64,000 nt of DNA from Lepidostoma basale. Its lineage: Eukaryota > Arthropoda > Insecta > Trichoptera > Lepidostomatidae. Shown here piece after piece: positions 47,041 through 57,999 of this stretch. Location of the stretch: positions 310,001-374,000 of the forward strand of contig JAHDVF020000864.1 in NCBI GenBank assembly GCA_022606425.2, given 5' to 3'. Position 1 is the stretch's first letter. Each line of letters opens with the position of its first letter. A program made the translations under genes and the position numbers. The notes beneath the pieces were generated by a model, which saw nothing but the letters and a program-made list of their open reading frames with translations, was not told the DNA's origin and did no database searches.

Positions 47041-47411
47041 TGTTTATAATAGAAATATAACTTTGAACAGTCTCGAAATTTTAGAAATTAAAAAAATCAA
47101 TTAAAAATGTTATAAATAATCAAATAAATTTAACGTCAAATCCAATCATTGATTTATTTCCTTTGTTATAAGTTAATATCTGAACCCCAATAAGAACTTA
47201 AAAATATTATTATAAATGTTTAAATTATTCATTATATTTGTTATAACAAAAGCATAAACGTTCCAGAATAAATCATTTTAACATCTGTCAAAAATGACCA
47301 CGTTTGAAAAAAAAAATTATATTATTAAATATAATATCAATGATGAATGGCTGGTTAGTTAGAAACATTTGTAATATTTAATGAATATTTTTATAATAAA
47401 GTGAGTGTTGT
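47041..47411. other. AT-rich unique DNA, nothing recognised
   Basis: No supported feature. Confidence 0.4.
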
Positions 47412-47614
47412 AACTAACTAACTAACTAACCATCACGCCGTCTCCCCGAAAGGGTAGGCAGAAAGAATGGACTGTCACACTTTTACTGATGCGGCACTCC
47501 ATCCTTTTCTTTTCGCTCCGCGGGAGACACGGTGTGATGGGTTGCGAACCTCATCGCCACCAATAGGCATCTCCCGCGCACACTTCGATCGTGCAACACC
47601 CACAAAATAAATCT
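47412..47614 (-). mobile_element. SINE-1 copy, body complete to the AT-rich 5' part
   Basis: On minus it runs from AGATTTATTTTGTGGGTGTT (47614 down) through the CGCGGGAGA and TCTCCCGCG stem arms, the GAGGTTCGCAACCC box and the shared 3' end, to a (TTAG)n tail (47412-47430). It is nearly the same as the copy at 2.2-2.45 kb. It joins directly to the tail of the next copy. Confidence 0.85.
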
Positions 47615-47699
47615 AACTAACTAAAACTAACTAACCATCATGCCGTCTCCCCGAAAGGGTAGACAGAAAGAATGGACTGCCACACTTTAATCGATGCGG
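47615..47699 (-). mobile_element. SINE-1/LINE-A 3' stub next to the previous copy
   Basis: Only the last 60 or so bases (CCGCATCGATTAAAGTGTGG to GGCATGATGG) and a (TTAG)n-type tail (47615-47633, with an AAAA interruption) are present on minus. The tail abuts the truncated 5' end of the copy at 47412-47614, so one inserted at or next to the other. Confidence 0.8.
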
Positions 47700-48689
47700 T
47701 GTTGTATACTAAATATACAAAAAATAATCATTAAATGCTTAAGAAATTAGATCTCTGTGTGCAATGTGAGATAAATCTTTACCCGGTGAATTAACATAAG
47801 CTTAACCCGTCGTTCGCACTGTAGAATTCACACTGTTATAATAAAAATATCTTTGCTTCAGTACATACTCGTATCTCTATAATATCTTCCGATGATGAAG
47901 GTTTAAACCTACAACACAAGTCTAGAAAAATAAACTCAAAATTACGTTTATCGTTTAAAGTACTCAGCTATTGGAAATTACAAACAGTGTTTTTTTTTAC
48001 GTATTTTCGTAATTTGTACGTACAACCGATTTATGTGCACGGGGTGTCCTCGTAAGTGAGTATTTATTTACTGTTTTGTGATCGTACTTCCTTCTCGGGT
48101 TTATTTGGACACAATCAACAGAAACAACAACCCTTGAAATTGAAGCTCTTGTTTCGTATTTTTATCTTCCTTTTTTGTGTGTCTTACAAAATAAAACGGC
48201 ACACGTGTACTCACAGGGGGATTCGAGGAATCTCCGTAGCGGCAGACACGCTTATTTACTCATGCCTTAACCATTGATGCTACAATATTTGCAAAAATGT
48301 GTCTTGTACGGCAAGAAGCGTATCTTTGCACCAGGGTCATTTGAAATCATTAATCAAAATAGTTTATTTTTATAAAGATTATCATTCTTAAAGTAAATCT
48401 TTCAAGACGTATAAAATTTAAAATATAAGTTTTTTTTATATTTTATTTGATATTATAAATTTTTTTCAGAAGTCGCGCACTTTCGGTAAATGTTGTGTTA
48501 TTAAAAGCAAAATACTTTTTTCAACTTTAAATGATATCAGCAAATGTTTGTTTATACATTTTGTAACATATTTATAAGGCAAAATATGTCGCTCCCTTTT
48601 GTCATAAAACTTATATAACAACTATATTTTCATCAAAATTCAATATTTTTCGGAGTATAGTCATTGTTCAAGAAACAATTAAATATTAT
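47700..48689. other. unique DNA; one eroded family A foldback
   Basis: At about 47885-47995 the sequence CCGATGATGAAGGTTTAAAC, then AGTCTAGAAAAATAAACTCA, then ACAGTGTTTTTT is a decayed family A copy with GAAACATGTC lost. The rest, including a GC-richer 48060-48260 segment, shows nothing recognisable. Confidence 0.45.
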
Positions 48690-49073
48690 TAAAACATAGT
48701 ATGTTGAAGTTGTTGCTGGTGTTGGATTGTTTTAAGTGCCTAATTACGTGGAATAAAAATGAAATAAACACAAATGTCCGGATCGTCCAGCTGACCATCT
48801 AAAGTAACAATATGTGTTCAATTATGTTTCTTTGTAATTTTATTTGATATCCTTGTATTTCAGAGAATTTGTTTTACATTTGTTATGTAGACGTTGAACG
48901 ATCCAAGTGTGCGCGGGAGATGCCTTTTGGTGGCGATGAGGTTCGCAACCCATCACACCGCGTCTCTCGCGATGGCGAAAAGAAAAGGATTGAGTGCCGC
49001 ATCGATTAAAGTGTGGCAGTCCTTTCTTTCTGCCTACCCTTTCGGGGAGACGGCGTGATGGTTAGTTAGTTAG
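48690..49073 (+). mobile_element. SINE-1 copy with extended 5' region
   Basis: The 5' part (GTGCCTAATTACGTGGAATA at about 48735, ACACAAATGTCCGGATCGTC) matches the 1.97-2.07 kb region upstream of the first copy, without its internal duplication. The body has CGCGGGAGA (48912-48920) and TCTCTCGCG (one G-U-compatible change), then the shared end and a TTAG tail to 49073. Confidence 0.8.
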
Positions 49074-51290
49074 TATTACATGAATTTGGACCCTAGAATC
49101 ACATATTTTACTAATGAAACAAATATGATAATTTTGAAAACATTTGATAAATGCCTTTAAAAAATTAGAAAAATTTAAAACAGGTGTTTTAATTCATATT
49201 AGATACTGATTCAATACTTTATTATGATGAGTAAGATTTAAAAAAAAAACTTTCTTTTGTTCATTTTTAACTTCTCCACTTTAAAAATGGAATACGAGTA
49301 TATATAAATATACTCGTATGTCCCGATTGTCCCCAGATTCGAATAGTGATTTTTAATATTGTGTTTGCGTTACAGTTAATAAATTTCTAAAAGGGTTTAT
49401 GTTAATTTCTTTTAGCGATGCTCTTAACTCATTCTGTATATCATCATAGGGAAGAAAGATGTAAACCATTTCCCCGATTCCTTCCACGTTGTGGTTTATC
49501 AAGAGAACAAAGGTCCGACCATAATTCTGCGATTGGCCGTTCTGCCGCCGCAAAGAATAAAGAACCCACCTCTCATCTCCAAATAAATTAATCGCGGTTG
49601 ATTCCTTCACTCTCGGATTAGTGTGGGTAACAAACTTTTTCTTGAAAGGAATTTAATGCCTACATTTTTAACCTTAAATTAGAATAGTAGCGTTGCTTTA
49701 GATAGATAGAAGAGAGTTATTTATGTAGGGTATCAATATTGACAAATATCTCGTATTAAATTGGGTAAACAAAAAAATTGTTTACAAAAATATCTATTAA
49801 ATTAAATAACGTTGAAATTATGTGTTTTAAATATTGAACGAGATATATTGTGTTCTTAAAAAGGAATGAAAAACATTTTAACAAAGTTTTAATACTAAAC
49901 AAAATATAATTCCAATGTGTGATCAAACATAAGCATAAAAAATGTCTATTTAATTAAATAGTTTTGAAAATTTATTTTCAAAATATGGATGGAGAAACAT
50001 TATATTCTTAGAGAAAAAGTATAAAAAAATTAAAACCGTATTTATTTTAAACAAATTGTAGTTTCAATTTCTGATCAAGCATAAATAAAAAAATAGTATT
50101 AAAAAATCTCCATTAAATTTTAAATATGCAATTTCTTCGTTTTAATCGAAATGAGATTTTTATCTGTGATCAAGAGGTTAAAAACGATATGTATTTCGTT
50201 TTCTGGTTTTGATGCGTACTCAAAAATTCGTTCATTGAATTATCTGTATTCCAAAAAATAGTATGACTGTATCATAGTTTCAAAGTATTGTTTTGTATAA
50301 TATTACACAAGTTGCAGGAATATTCGAAATTATTTCGTAAGCAGGCGAGCATTTTGCGAAAATTGTATAATCTTCGAGAAATCTCATTAACTTGTACACG
50401 CGAAAGCTGTAATAGACACCTCTGCGTAACGTAGCAACTAACATTATCGTAAAAATGTGATTACGGGGCTGTTGCCTTATATCTACGAAGAAGACATGCA
50501 AATAACAATGTAAATCAATGTTCGTCTCATATCATAATATCCCATCTTCGCAGATGATTAACCTATAAATATTTATTTATCTATTACGCAGATTTTGTTG
50601 CAATTTTCAAACACCCGTGAGGCGTTTGTTTATTTAACGATGTAGTTAAAGCACGTACAATAGGCCATTCAACCAGCAAAACGTAATCATCGCGTGAGTT
50701 TTGCTTTTTTCAATTTCCTACACGCATTTTTAAATTCCGAAAATTGAATTTGCACCCCCAAAATATAGCGTTGTCCGTCATTTACATCAAGTATAATTTG
50801 ATAACTAAGTATCTTTGGGACGTAATTTACTTTAATTTATATTTTTTTGTCTTTTCAAAGAGTGTTCGCCTTTATGTCACAGAGAATACCAATGAGCCAG
50901 ACCAGTAGAACTAATTTCAGTAAATAACGACCATCGTCATTCCCGAAGTGACTTCGCATAAATAAATCTAATCAGAAGACGTGATGGTTCATCAAATTTG
51001 AGAATTTCTTTCTGAATTATTCCTTTTCAAAGGTTTTTTGCCCGCTTTATGCCTCGCGCAAATTTGTTTTGGTACACAGCTTAATATAATATTTTAAGAA
51101 GTTTCATGAATACATTTTCAAAGTTTAGCTTTCATCTTTTTTATTTATTATTTCAAGCAAAAATCCTAAACAATCAGATAGATTGGTATTTTGGTTTATT
51201 GTTTTTTAATCATGACTTTTATTCTAAAGAACAAACATAATAAAATGATTTTACGAACACTTCATTCATAAAAAAAAACATTGTGTTAAA
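49074..51290. other. AT-rich unique DNA, nothing firmly recognised
   Basis: An open minus frame at 49353-49650 (about 100 codons without requiring ATG) looks slightly protein-like but has no motif I know. Fragments at 49140-49180 resemble family B flanks. Confidence 0.35.
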
Positions 51291-51553
51291 ATATTTTTAT
51301 TTGGTTCCTTTTTTTATTTTATATCATTGTATTTTATAATATTTGTTTAAGATTTATTTCGTGGATGTTGGACGATCTCAGTGTGCGTTGGAGATGACTA
51401 TTGGTGGCGATGTGGCTCGCAACCCATCAAACCGCGTCTCCCGCGGGGCGAAAAGAGAAGGATGGAGTGCCGCATCGATTAAAGTGTAACAGTCCATTCT
51501 TTCTGCCTACCCTTTCGGAGAGACGGCGTGATTGTTAATTAGTTAGTTAGCTA
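51290..51553 (+). mobile_element. SINE-1 copy
   Basis: Starts near the AT-rich 5' part (TTTTATTTTATATCATTGTA) and carries the SINE-1 body (GGTGGCGATGTGGCTCGCAA), the shared 3' end and a TTAATTAGTTAGTTAG tail. TGTGTTAAA occurs at both ends (51282-51290 and 51555-51563), a possible 9-bp TSD. SINE-2 begins immediately after. Confidence 0.78.
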
Positions 51554-51560
51554 ATGTGTT

Positions 51561-51720
51561 AAATCAGGTGGTAGTTTAGGAAACAGAACGCTTGTCTGCT
51601 GATTCAGGGGACTTGAGTTCGAGCCTGTACACGACCCGATTCCTTCTTTATGATAATGTGCAATTGTCTGATCATATTGAAGGGTGCGAAAATAAATTCT
51701 ATTACCATTGATTTAAAAAA
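51561..51720 (+). mobile_element. SINE-2, copy 2
   Basis: The A box region TAGTTTAGGAA (51572-51582) and the B box AGTTCGAGCC (51616-51625) form a tRNA-like head. The body CTTTATGATAATGTGCAATT, ATATTGAAGGGTGCGAAAAT and the end ACCATTGATTTAAAA match the copy at 32.36 kb. It begins directly at the 3' flank of the SINE-1 copy. Confidence 0.8.
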
Positions 51721-52385
51721 AACACATAGAATTTACCAAGCAAAGAAAGAGCCTAAAATCGTGATACCATTTTTTTTTTAAATATATCAAAATGTTATAT
51801 GCAAAAAAAAAGTTAAAACAGGCTAAGCAACAAAAATATTAAAGATATGTTTATTCACATTTTTAGTAATGCGGAACATTATAAATAATATTTAGTTAAA
51901 ACAATATGAAAATAAAATATCCAATAAAATTATCAAATTTAAAGGAAATAATTTGGAACTCACAGAATCCCAAGGGCACTGGTCCAGGAATACCCAACTT
52001 GAAAATCAACAAAATTCGCCTCCCAATTTTTTTTTAATTCAAAACGCCTAAAACGATCGACTCATCCGGGTTCATGTCTACAGTTTTTATTATTTATAAA
52101 AAAAAAACAAGTTGAAATTTGCCGTTTTTTCATCCGTATTAGCGCCGCGGATCCCGTCGGGAGCTGATTGAACTCCAATTTCCCGTGTCATTTCTCCCGT
52201 CAGATATAATTTGAGCTCCAAGGGAGACTCGATTACCCTAATACTGCCTCTTGAAATGTTCACAATTCGCAAACTGACTAGCGTATACGACTTTATAATG
52301 TTCAAAATGATTACAAAGTAGAAACAAAAAAATTAAGATGATTATTGTTGGTAAGGTTTTTATTTTGTTAATCTCTATTAACAAA
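51721..52385. other. AT-rich unique DNA with a GC-richer patch at about 52130-52260
   Basis: No supported gene. The 71-codon minus ORF across the patch is featureless. Confidence 0.35.
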
Positions 52386-52390
52386 TTTAC

Positions 52391-52631
52391 TAACTAACCA
52401 TCACGTGACCGATATTCAATATTTGATTTATTTGGTCTTATTCTATTTCTAGTTTCATTTACATCGTTATTATATACTTTTTTTACCATTCATTCTTTCC
52501 ATGTGTCAAAACAATCTTAATGATCATTTCATTATTTTGTTTATAACACTGATATTCGCACCGCATTCCCTTTTTATATTTTCATTCGAAACTCTATCAT
52601 ACACAGTTTTTCACACATTCGTCTAAGAGAA
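52391..52631 (-). mobile_element. LINE-A fragment with internal deletion
   Basis: On minus, after the TTAG tail and CGTGATGG, the sequence jumps to GTCACGTGATGG-adjacent QILNIGH-like sequence, so about 120 bp of the terminal coding part is deleted. Further upstream it has LRLF*HMERMN-like, GANISVINKI-like and VYDRVSNEN-like segments. It ends near the RRMC block at 52631. Confidence 0.7.
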
Positions 52632-52732
52632 TCATAATAATTTATATCTCCTTTAAAAGTTATAAATTTTTATTATTCAAATAAATTTATATTATCAAAA
52701 AACGCGAATTAATTATCTAAAAATTATTTAAC

Positions 52733-53100
52733 TATCTAACCATCACACTATCTCCCCCAAGGGGTAGGCAGAAAGAATGAAATGCTACATTTTTATTTCC
52801 TGACATATTTCTCTCGATTCTTCAACATTCATACAACGTGTCATGCACGCGCGTCGATTTCTCGGACTCCTCACGTGGCCGACATTCAATATTTGATTAA
52901 TTTGATCGTGCTACGTTTTCCTTGGTCTTCATCTATTTCTAGTTCCATTCACATCGTTAACATATACTTTTTTAACCATTCTTTCTTTATTCAGTCTTTC
53001 CATGTGTCCAAACTATCTTAAAGTTCCTTTTATTATTTTGTTCAAAACACTTGCATTCACTTCATTTATTTTCATTCGACACTCTATCATACACATAAAA
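52733..53100 (-). mobile_element. LINE-A 3' fragment
   Basis: Minus-strand landmarks: tail GTTAGATAGTT, GATAGTGTGATGG, CTTTCTGCCTACCCCTTGGG, NVEESREICQ-like, NRRACMTRCMN-like and RPRKT-like, ending in GTGTATGATAGAGTGTCGAA near 53100. A 20-bp inverted duplication of that last sequence follows (see the next entry). Confidence 0.75.
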
Positions 53101-53343
53101 ATTATGTATGTGTATGATAGAGTGTCTATTTGAATTTAATTGGCATTCTGTATATAACAGGACTGCTAAGCTTCATTCGTTTTATGTATTAATTGTAAAA
53201 TAAATTAATATCATGTATGTCGGAGAAATCAATAAGTGTACTTGACATGATCTATGTTGAAAAATAGAGAGAAGTTTGTCAGGAAGGAATAGTGTGACGA
53301 TCCACTATTTGCCTATCACTTCGGAGCGAAGGCGTGGTTAGTA
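53101..53343 (+). mobile_element. decayed LINE-A fragment in opposite orientation
   Basis: TATGTGTATGATAGAGTGTC (53111-53130) is the plus version of the VYDRVS region and forms a 20-bp hairpin with the end of the minus copy next to it. After a gap of unrelated bases, 53215-53343 resumes LINE-A: ATGTCGGAGAAATCAATAAG (decayed NRRACM region), then AGGAAGGAATAGTGTGACGA and TTTGCCTATCACTTCGG, ending GGCGTGGTTAG. Confidence 0.6.
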
Positions 53344-53637
53344 TATAATATTTATTATACGAGTATAAAAGAATTACTAAGAAGTCTTGACTAAATTTTA
53401 TTTTATCTTGAAACAGGTTGAGAAAATCGAATTTGCTCTTGAAGTAGTACTTAGTCGAACCCAGTTCATATAATACAATTTAAATAAAATAATATTAATC
53501 TTAACTCACTTGAAAATGCTTAAATACAAAGAAAAATATTAACAATAATACTTTATTCCACTTTTTCGGATTAACGTATCTTAATACGTTTGAAAGTAAT
53601 TATAATTTAAACTTGTAGAAATAAAATAATAAACCAT

Positions 53638-53812
53638 TATGTATTTAACCACGGTATAGTTATTATAATTAAAACTAGTTTTACTAGGACCCAAGCTTTA
53701 TCAGGGTGGTATATTAACAGTTCAGTTATTATACTGCCCTGATGAAGCTTGGGTCTAAGCGAAACTAGTTGACATTAATTAAAATTACCATACCGTGGTT
53801 AAATACAAAGTG
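53638..53812. repeat. foldback repeat family C, pair of hammerhead-like cores
   Basis: Outer arms TGTATTTAACCACGGTATAG and the right end TACCGTGGTTAAATACAAAG are inverted. The right arm (plus) has CTGATGA (53739-53745), an extra A, stem II GCTT/AAGC (53747-53750 and 53757-53760), GAA (53761-53763), palindrome ACTAGT (53764-53769) and T53770. Stem I TGCC/GACA has one mismatch. In the 39.4-kb copy the downstream strand is GGCA or GGTA. Confidence 0.7.
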
Positions 53813-54824
53813 TTGTATTATTTTATATCTATAAGTTTAAAATATCTAACCACAAAGTGAGTGTTTTATATGAAGAATTATAATTTTGCTGCTTTATTAG
53901 GAGAATGAAATTATTTTTTTATCGTTCTCAAATATTAAAAAGTTGTACGTTTCTTTCGATACTAGTCAAGAAAATAAAAATAAAAACACGTTGTTTAAAT
54001 TAAAACGGTTTGCATCACCAGCTAAGTTAATTTAATGCAAATCAAATCGGATTCTTTGCTATTGCATACACAATTTTATTGTAATTTTCTTCTGTCACTC
54101 GTACTATAAAACGATAACAAATGATTGGAGCATTTTCTGTACAGCTGGTGACCACCGACTGAAATGCATAAAACATTGGTCCTTTATAGCGGGACTTCGT
54201 CTGGAGTTAGCATCATTAATCTTGTTGGAAAAGAAAATGATAAATGTTTGATTTGCATTTCATTCAACTTTTAAATACATTGCCGTTGTTTCGTATAAAC
54301 TCTTTCACGTGACATACGAGTATGTCGTATTTATATTATTATTATTTTGTTGAATAGCTCTTTACAACATTACAGGGCGAGCCAAATCGATCCAAATGTC
54401 ATCCAGTACCTGAAAAAGCTTTTATGTGCATGTTTAGTCGATACTTCTGTTAATACAAAAGTCTTTAAATAAGTACAACAATAATATATAAATATGCTTA
54501 TTTCCTTGAGTCTCGAATCGGATTATTGCGTATATACAAAATATGAAAAAGAATTTTCAGTTCAATAGAAAACTCTTGTTACCATAAATAAATAAATGAG
54601 TTTATCCAACTGGAGAAAGAGACGATATGGAGGTAGACAATTTTCAGTTCACTAGAAAACGTTTATTACAACCAAATAATTTTAACTGTAATTGAATCCT
54701 GTTTTACTTGATTCCAATATGGTGCTTATAGTTTTACAATAGCCCCTGCAAGACGATTATTTTTAATATGAAATTGAGTAATTTGTCATTGATATCTAAT
54801 GTATTTTGAATAAATTAATAAATG
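53813..54824. other. AT-rich unique DNA, nothing recognised
   Basis: No supported feature. Confidence 0.4.
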
Positions 54825-54871
54825 AATTATCGAACTGTTAGTTAGTTAGTTAGTTAGAATTATCGAACTGT
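54825..54871 (+). mobile_element. tail-only LINE-A or SINE-1 insertion
   Basis: The 14-bp TSD AATTATCGAACTGT is exact at 54825-54838 and 54858-54871. The 19-bp insert is only TAGTTAGTTAGTTAGTTAG. It is a target-primed insertion that captured nothing but the (TTAG)n tail. Confidence 0.8.
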
Positions 54872-55396
54872 GTTGATATCTTGATATTGTTAAATTAAAT
54901 TAAATTAATTTAATTTAAAAATTGAAATATGACAGCATGCTTATCTCATTTTGTAAAAAAAACTTAAATACGGAAGACACTTTAGATGTGTAATATAATA
55001 CTTTATTTATTTATTTATACATAATACACAAATGAGACATAACAAACGAAAAACATTTAGGCGACTCATTTGGACACAAAACGGTGTTACAAAGATAAGA
55101 TAAAACAACATGAAACCAAAAAAGCATACATATCAGAAGGAACCCAAATATGTCGACGTCAGTGAGGCAGTACTCTTTCCAGAATTTGTAATAAATTTTT
55201 TTTTATGATTACTGCCTCACTGACACTGAAAATGTCCAAATCGGAGACGATTAGATTCAACGTCCGAATTGTTCTTCCTACTGGCATCACCAAAGGCAAT
55301 ATGAAAAAAAATATGAAAAATTATTACTTAGGTTTATGATATTTGTCCTTTTTTCTAATCACTATTGTATTTTTCTATTCATAAATTTTTGCACCC
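54872..55396. other. AT-rich DNA with a 15-bp perfect hairpin
   Basis: GTCAGTGAGGCAGTA (55158-55172) and TACTGCCTCACTGAC (55210-55224) are exact inverted repeats with a 37-bp loop. The rest is not recognised. Confidence 0.5.
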
Positions 55397-55408
55397 AGTG
55401 AAAATCAT

Positions 55409-55793
55409 AGACCAATAAAAACGTATGGCGTCGAAGCAAGGGCAGACACAGTAAGGACCAAACAAGTTTTGAGGACTTCCAAACTGAAGACACTGAGGAC
55501 GATAGCAGGCAAGACACTGAGGGATCTTGTGAGGAACATCGGAATAAGAGAGAAATGTGAGGTTGAGGATATTATAAGATGGAACAGACAGCGAAAAAGG
55601 GACTGGTATGGTCATGTTCAAAGAATGGACTCCACCAGACTCCCCTATATTGCATTGCATAATCAACCTTAGGGACTCGTCCTCGTGGAAGACCTCCTAA
55701 AAGATGGAAGGACGACTGGGAATCTACCTCACAGGAGGAGAAACTCTCTGGAGAACAGACCACATAGGTCTACAATAAGGAAGAAGATGAAGA
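55409..55793 (+). mobile_element. 5'-truncated LINE 3' end with 12-bp TSD
   Basis: The TSD AGTGAAAATCAT is exact at 55397-55408 and 55794-55805. The insert encodes a LINE C-terminus: KTYGVEARADTVRTKQVL (decayed YGSEAW region), LKTLRTIAGKTLRDLVRN, IIRWNRQRKRDWYGHVQRMD, then after a frame change GTRPRGRPPKRWKDDWEST, and ends in a GAAGAAGATGAAGAAG tail. A stop after HNQP and a frameshift near 55670 inactivate it. It is the same family as the stub at 24.76 kb and possibly related to 10.23 kb. Confidence 0.88.
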
Positions 55794-55805
55794 AGTGAAA
55801 ATCAT

Positions 55806-56450
55806 CTTTTACCTATGACTTTTGGCATTATGACATGAATTCGTATGTTTCGGTTACGATACCAGAATATAGACTGACTATTTCACATCCCCGCGTATAC
55901 GTCTTGTAATTAAACCCTAGTTTAATGTGATACGTGAGCAGTGCTGGAATTAACTGATATTTGTAGTTTGTGTAGCCAATGAAGCGAGAGTCTGTGTTTG
56001 TCAGTGTGACTACAAACTGTCTCATTATGCGGGGTAATTGATCGTAAATATTGATTGGTCGTTCTAATAGATGATTGACAATATAACTAAGTGCGTAATT
56101 ATTGTAATATTAATTTATCAATTCGTTCGATCGTAAAACGTTAGCCTCAATTTTCTAATAATGGAACACACTTTTACAAAGCTCTGTTTTTATTATAAAC
56201 GTAATTACTTGTTTCATGTGTAGGTAACTATATTTTTACAACATTATTTTATTCAAACTGTTACAATAAAAATAAAAAATAACATGTTCTTATTGATATA
56301 ACGAGATATCACGCGCGGACGTTATTTCTATATCCTAAACTAATTAGTATATTGTATGAATATATTAACACATTAAACTAATTATTAGTATATTGTATGA
56401 ATATATTAGAATATAAATAATGATTACTATTCAGGGGAGGAAACGTGGTT
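55806..56450. other. AT-rich unique DNA, nothing recognised
   Basis: TTAGTATATTGTATGAATAT occurs twice (56345 and 56387) as a short local direct repeat. Confidence 0.4.
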
Positions 56451-56454
56451 TAGC

Positions 56455-56660
56455 TAAAAAATTATAACTGTTTAATGGAAACACTTTTATAAATATCACA
56501 ATTGATTTAATTTCTATGGAAATATCAGGACAGCTGTTTCACTAACCAATGTTACCATCATAATTAACTGAGAAGTATAATCAATTGTGATATATTATAA
56601 CAGTGCTTCAATTAAACATTTAATAATGTTGAAATATCAAAGTGCTCCGCCAAAACAAAA
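56455..56660. repeat. foldback repeat family D, decayed copy
   Basis: TATCACAATTGATT (56498-56511) and its inverted partner AATCAATTGTGATATA (56579-56594) form the arms. On minus the inner part reads TATGATGG, TAAC, ATTG, GTTA, GT, GAA, ACAGCTGT, C (complement 56532-56551 for the last part). The palindrome is intact and the core is decayed. The flank AACATTTAATAATGTTGAAA matches 45.75 kb. Confidence 0.55.
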
Positions 56661-56736
56661 GAGGATCTAAATAAATATATAATGCATATATTACTGCTTT
56701 TTGAAAAATAAATTCTATTGAGGTTCGGGACTAGCA

Positions 56737-56741
<5 letters not shown>

Positions 56742-56830
<89 letters not shown>

Positions 56831-56834
56831 TCTA

Positions 56835-56904
<70 letters not shown>
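56742..56904. repeat. (TA)n microsatellite with one interruption
   Basis: About 160 bp of TA repeats broken by CTCTACTCA near 56830-56838. The 127-codon ORF reading IYIYIY across it is an artefact of the repeat. Confidence 0.95.
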
Positions 56905-56910
<6 letters not shown>

Positions 56911-56969
56911 GTTTCGCTCTACAGCAGAGTCAAATTTATGTTACGTTGATTAGTTTAAGTAACAGACTA

Positions 56970-57078
56970 ACTAACCATCACGCCGTCTCCCCGATATTCT
57001 CTCGATTCCTCAACATTCATATACCGTGTCATGCACACACGTCGATTTCTCCGACTCCTCACGTGGCTGACATTCAAT
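56970..57078 (-). mobile_element. short LINE-A 3' stub
   Basis: On minus it has the tail GTTAGTTAGT, GGGGAGACGGCGTGATGG, a deletion of about 40 bp, then AATGTTGAGGAATCGAGAGA, CGACGTGTGTGCATGACACG and AATGTCAGCCACGTGAGGAG. Only the NRRACMTRCMNVEE region is left. Confidence 0.75.
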
Positions 57079-57084
57079 TGATTT

Positions 57085-57885
57085 ATTTATGTTTGGCATA
57101 AAGAAACTATGTAATAAAATATATTTTTTATAGTAAACAAATGCATAAATTTAATTAATTGTTTATGTATGGTTTCTTATTTGTTTATTCTTAGAATATT
57201 TCGTATATTGAATTGTCTTGCGCAACCATATAAATTATTGAATTAACTATTTACTAAGTTATTATCTTACGTATTTCCATGGTTATTATAAGTTGAAGGG
57301 AGCTTTGTCTGTGAGTTTAATCACGTGTTCAACCGGAGGATGGTGCGCCACACGTAGATCAACTTCTATAACTTCGTTCACAGAGTTAACGCGAAAACCA
57401 ACAAACTTCCAATTTCTCGAATTTCTCCATTCAAACTGACCGGTATTTTCAATTATCTGGACGGTGTTCTGAACACTTTAAACAATACAAATGCTTGGGT
57501 ATCTTTGGTTGTTTTAATATAATATGTTAGTGGCTCCAAAGAACTTCTACATATTGGATGTGTCAATTCATTTCAATATCTTAATGTAAAAGTTTGAAAG
57601 GAATATATGTATTTTTTAAATAACCCAGTAGTCATAAGTAAAAAAAATCATTTCGTCAAAGAACTGTGCCTTTAAATATAATGCAAATTTTGTTATATAA
57701 TACTTTATGGGAATGCTTTGTTATCACATAAAATATAAAGACCGGTTATCTGTTTGCTGGTGTCAGATGCAGCTCTCATGATTAAAAACATTGTCAAAGC
57801 GCATTTGAGGTAAGCTATTGACTACAACGACGGTATACAAATTAGCCTAATTATTATTATTATTATTATTTTCACCTTTCAAAGG
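57085..57885. other. AT-rich unique DNA, nothing recognised
   Basis: A short (ATT)n run ends it (57850-57868). Confidence 0.4.
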
Positions 57886-57889
57886 TTTT

Positions 57890-57998
57890 TCACATCTTTC
57901 TGAAAGGGGAGGCAGAAAGAATGGACCACCTAACTTGTTCTTCACTGACATACTCGCACTTACTCAATATTCATACGTCGCACTTACGTGGATTGTTA
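57890..57998 (-). mobile_element. decayed LINE-A 3' stub
   Basis: On minus: CATTCTTTCTGCCTCCCCTT with the end pair AGAAAGATGTG, then TGTCAGTGAAGAACAAG and AATATTGAGTAAGTGCGAG, positions equivalent to the terminal coding part. No TTAG tail is preserved. Confidence 0.55.
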
Positions 57999-57999
57999 A

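Noticed and set aside
49353..49650. About 100-codon open minus frame containing GDERWVLYSLRRQNGQ
   Set aside because: Looks mildly protein-like but matches nothing I know, and no splice sites or start context support it. A BLASTP or conservation test would decide.
55379..55763. Minus ORFs of 63-95 codons around 55.4-55.76 kb
   Set aside because: Shadows of the plus-strand LINE end with an exact TSD.
56718..57101. 127-codon ORF of alternating Ile-Tyr
   Set aside because: It is the translation of the (TA)n microsatellite followed by a LINE-A stub read in the wrong sense.
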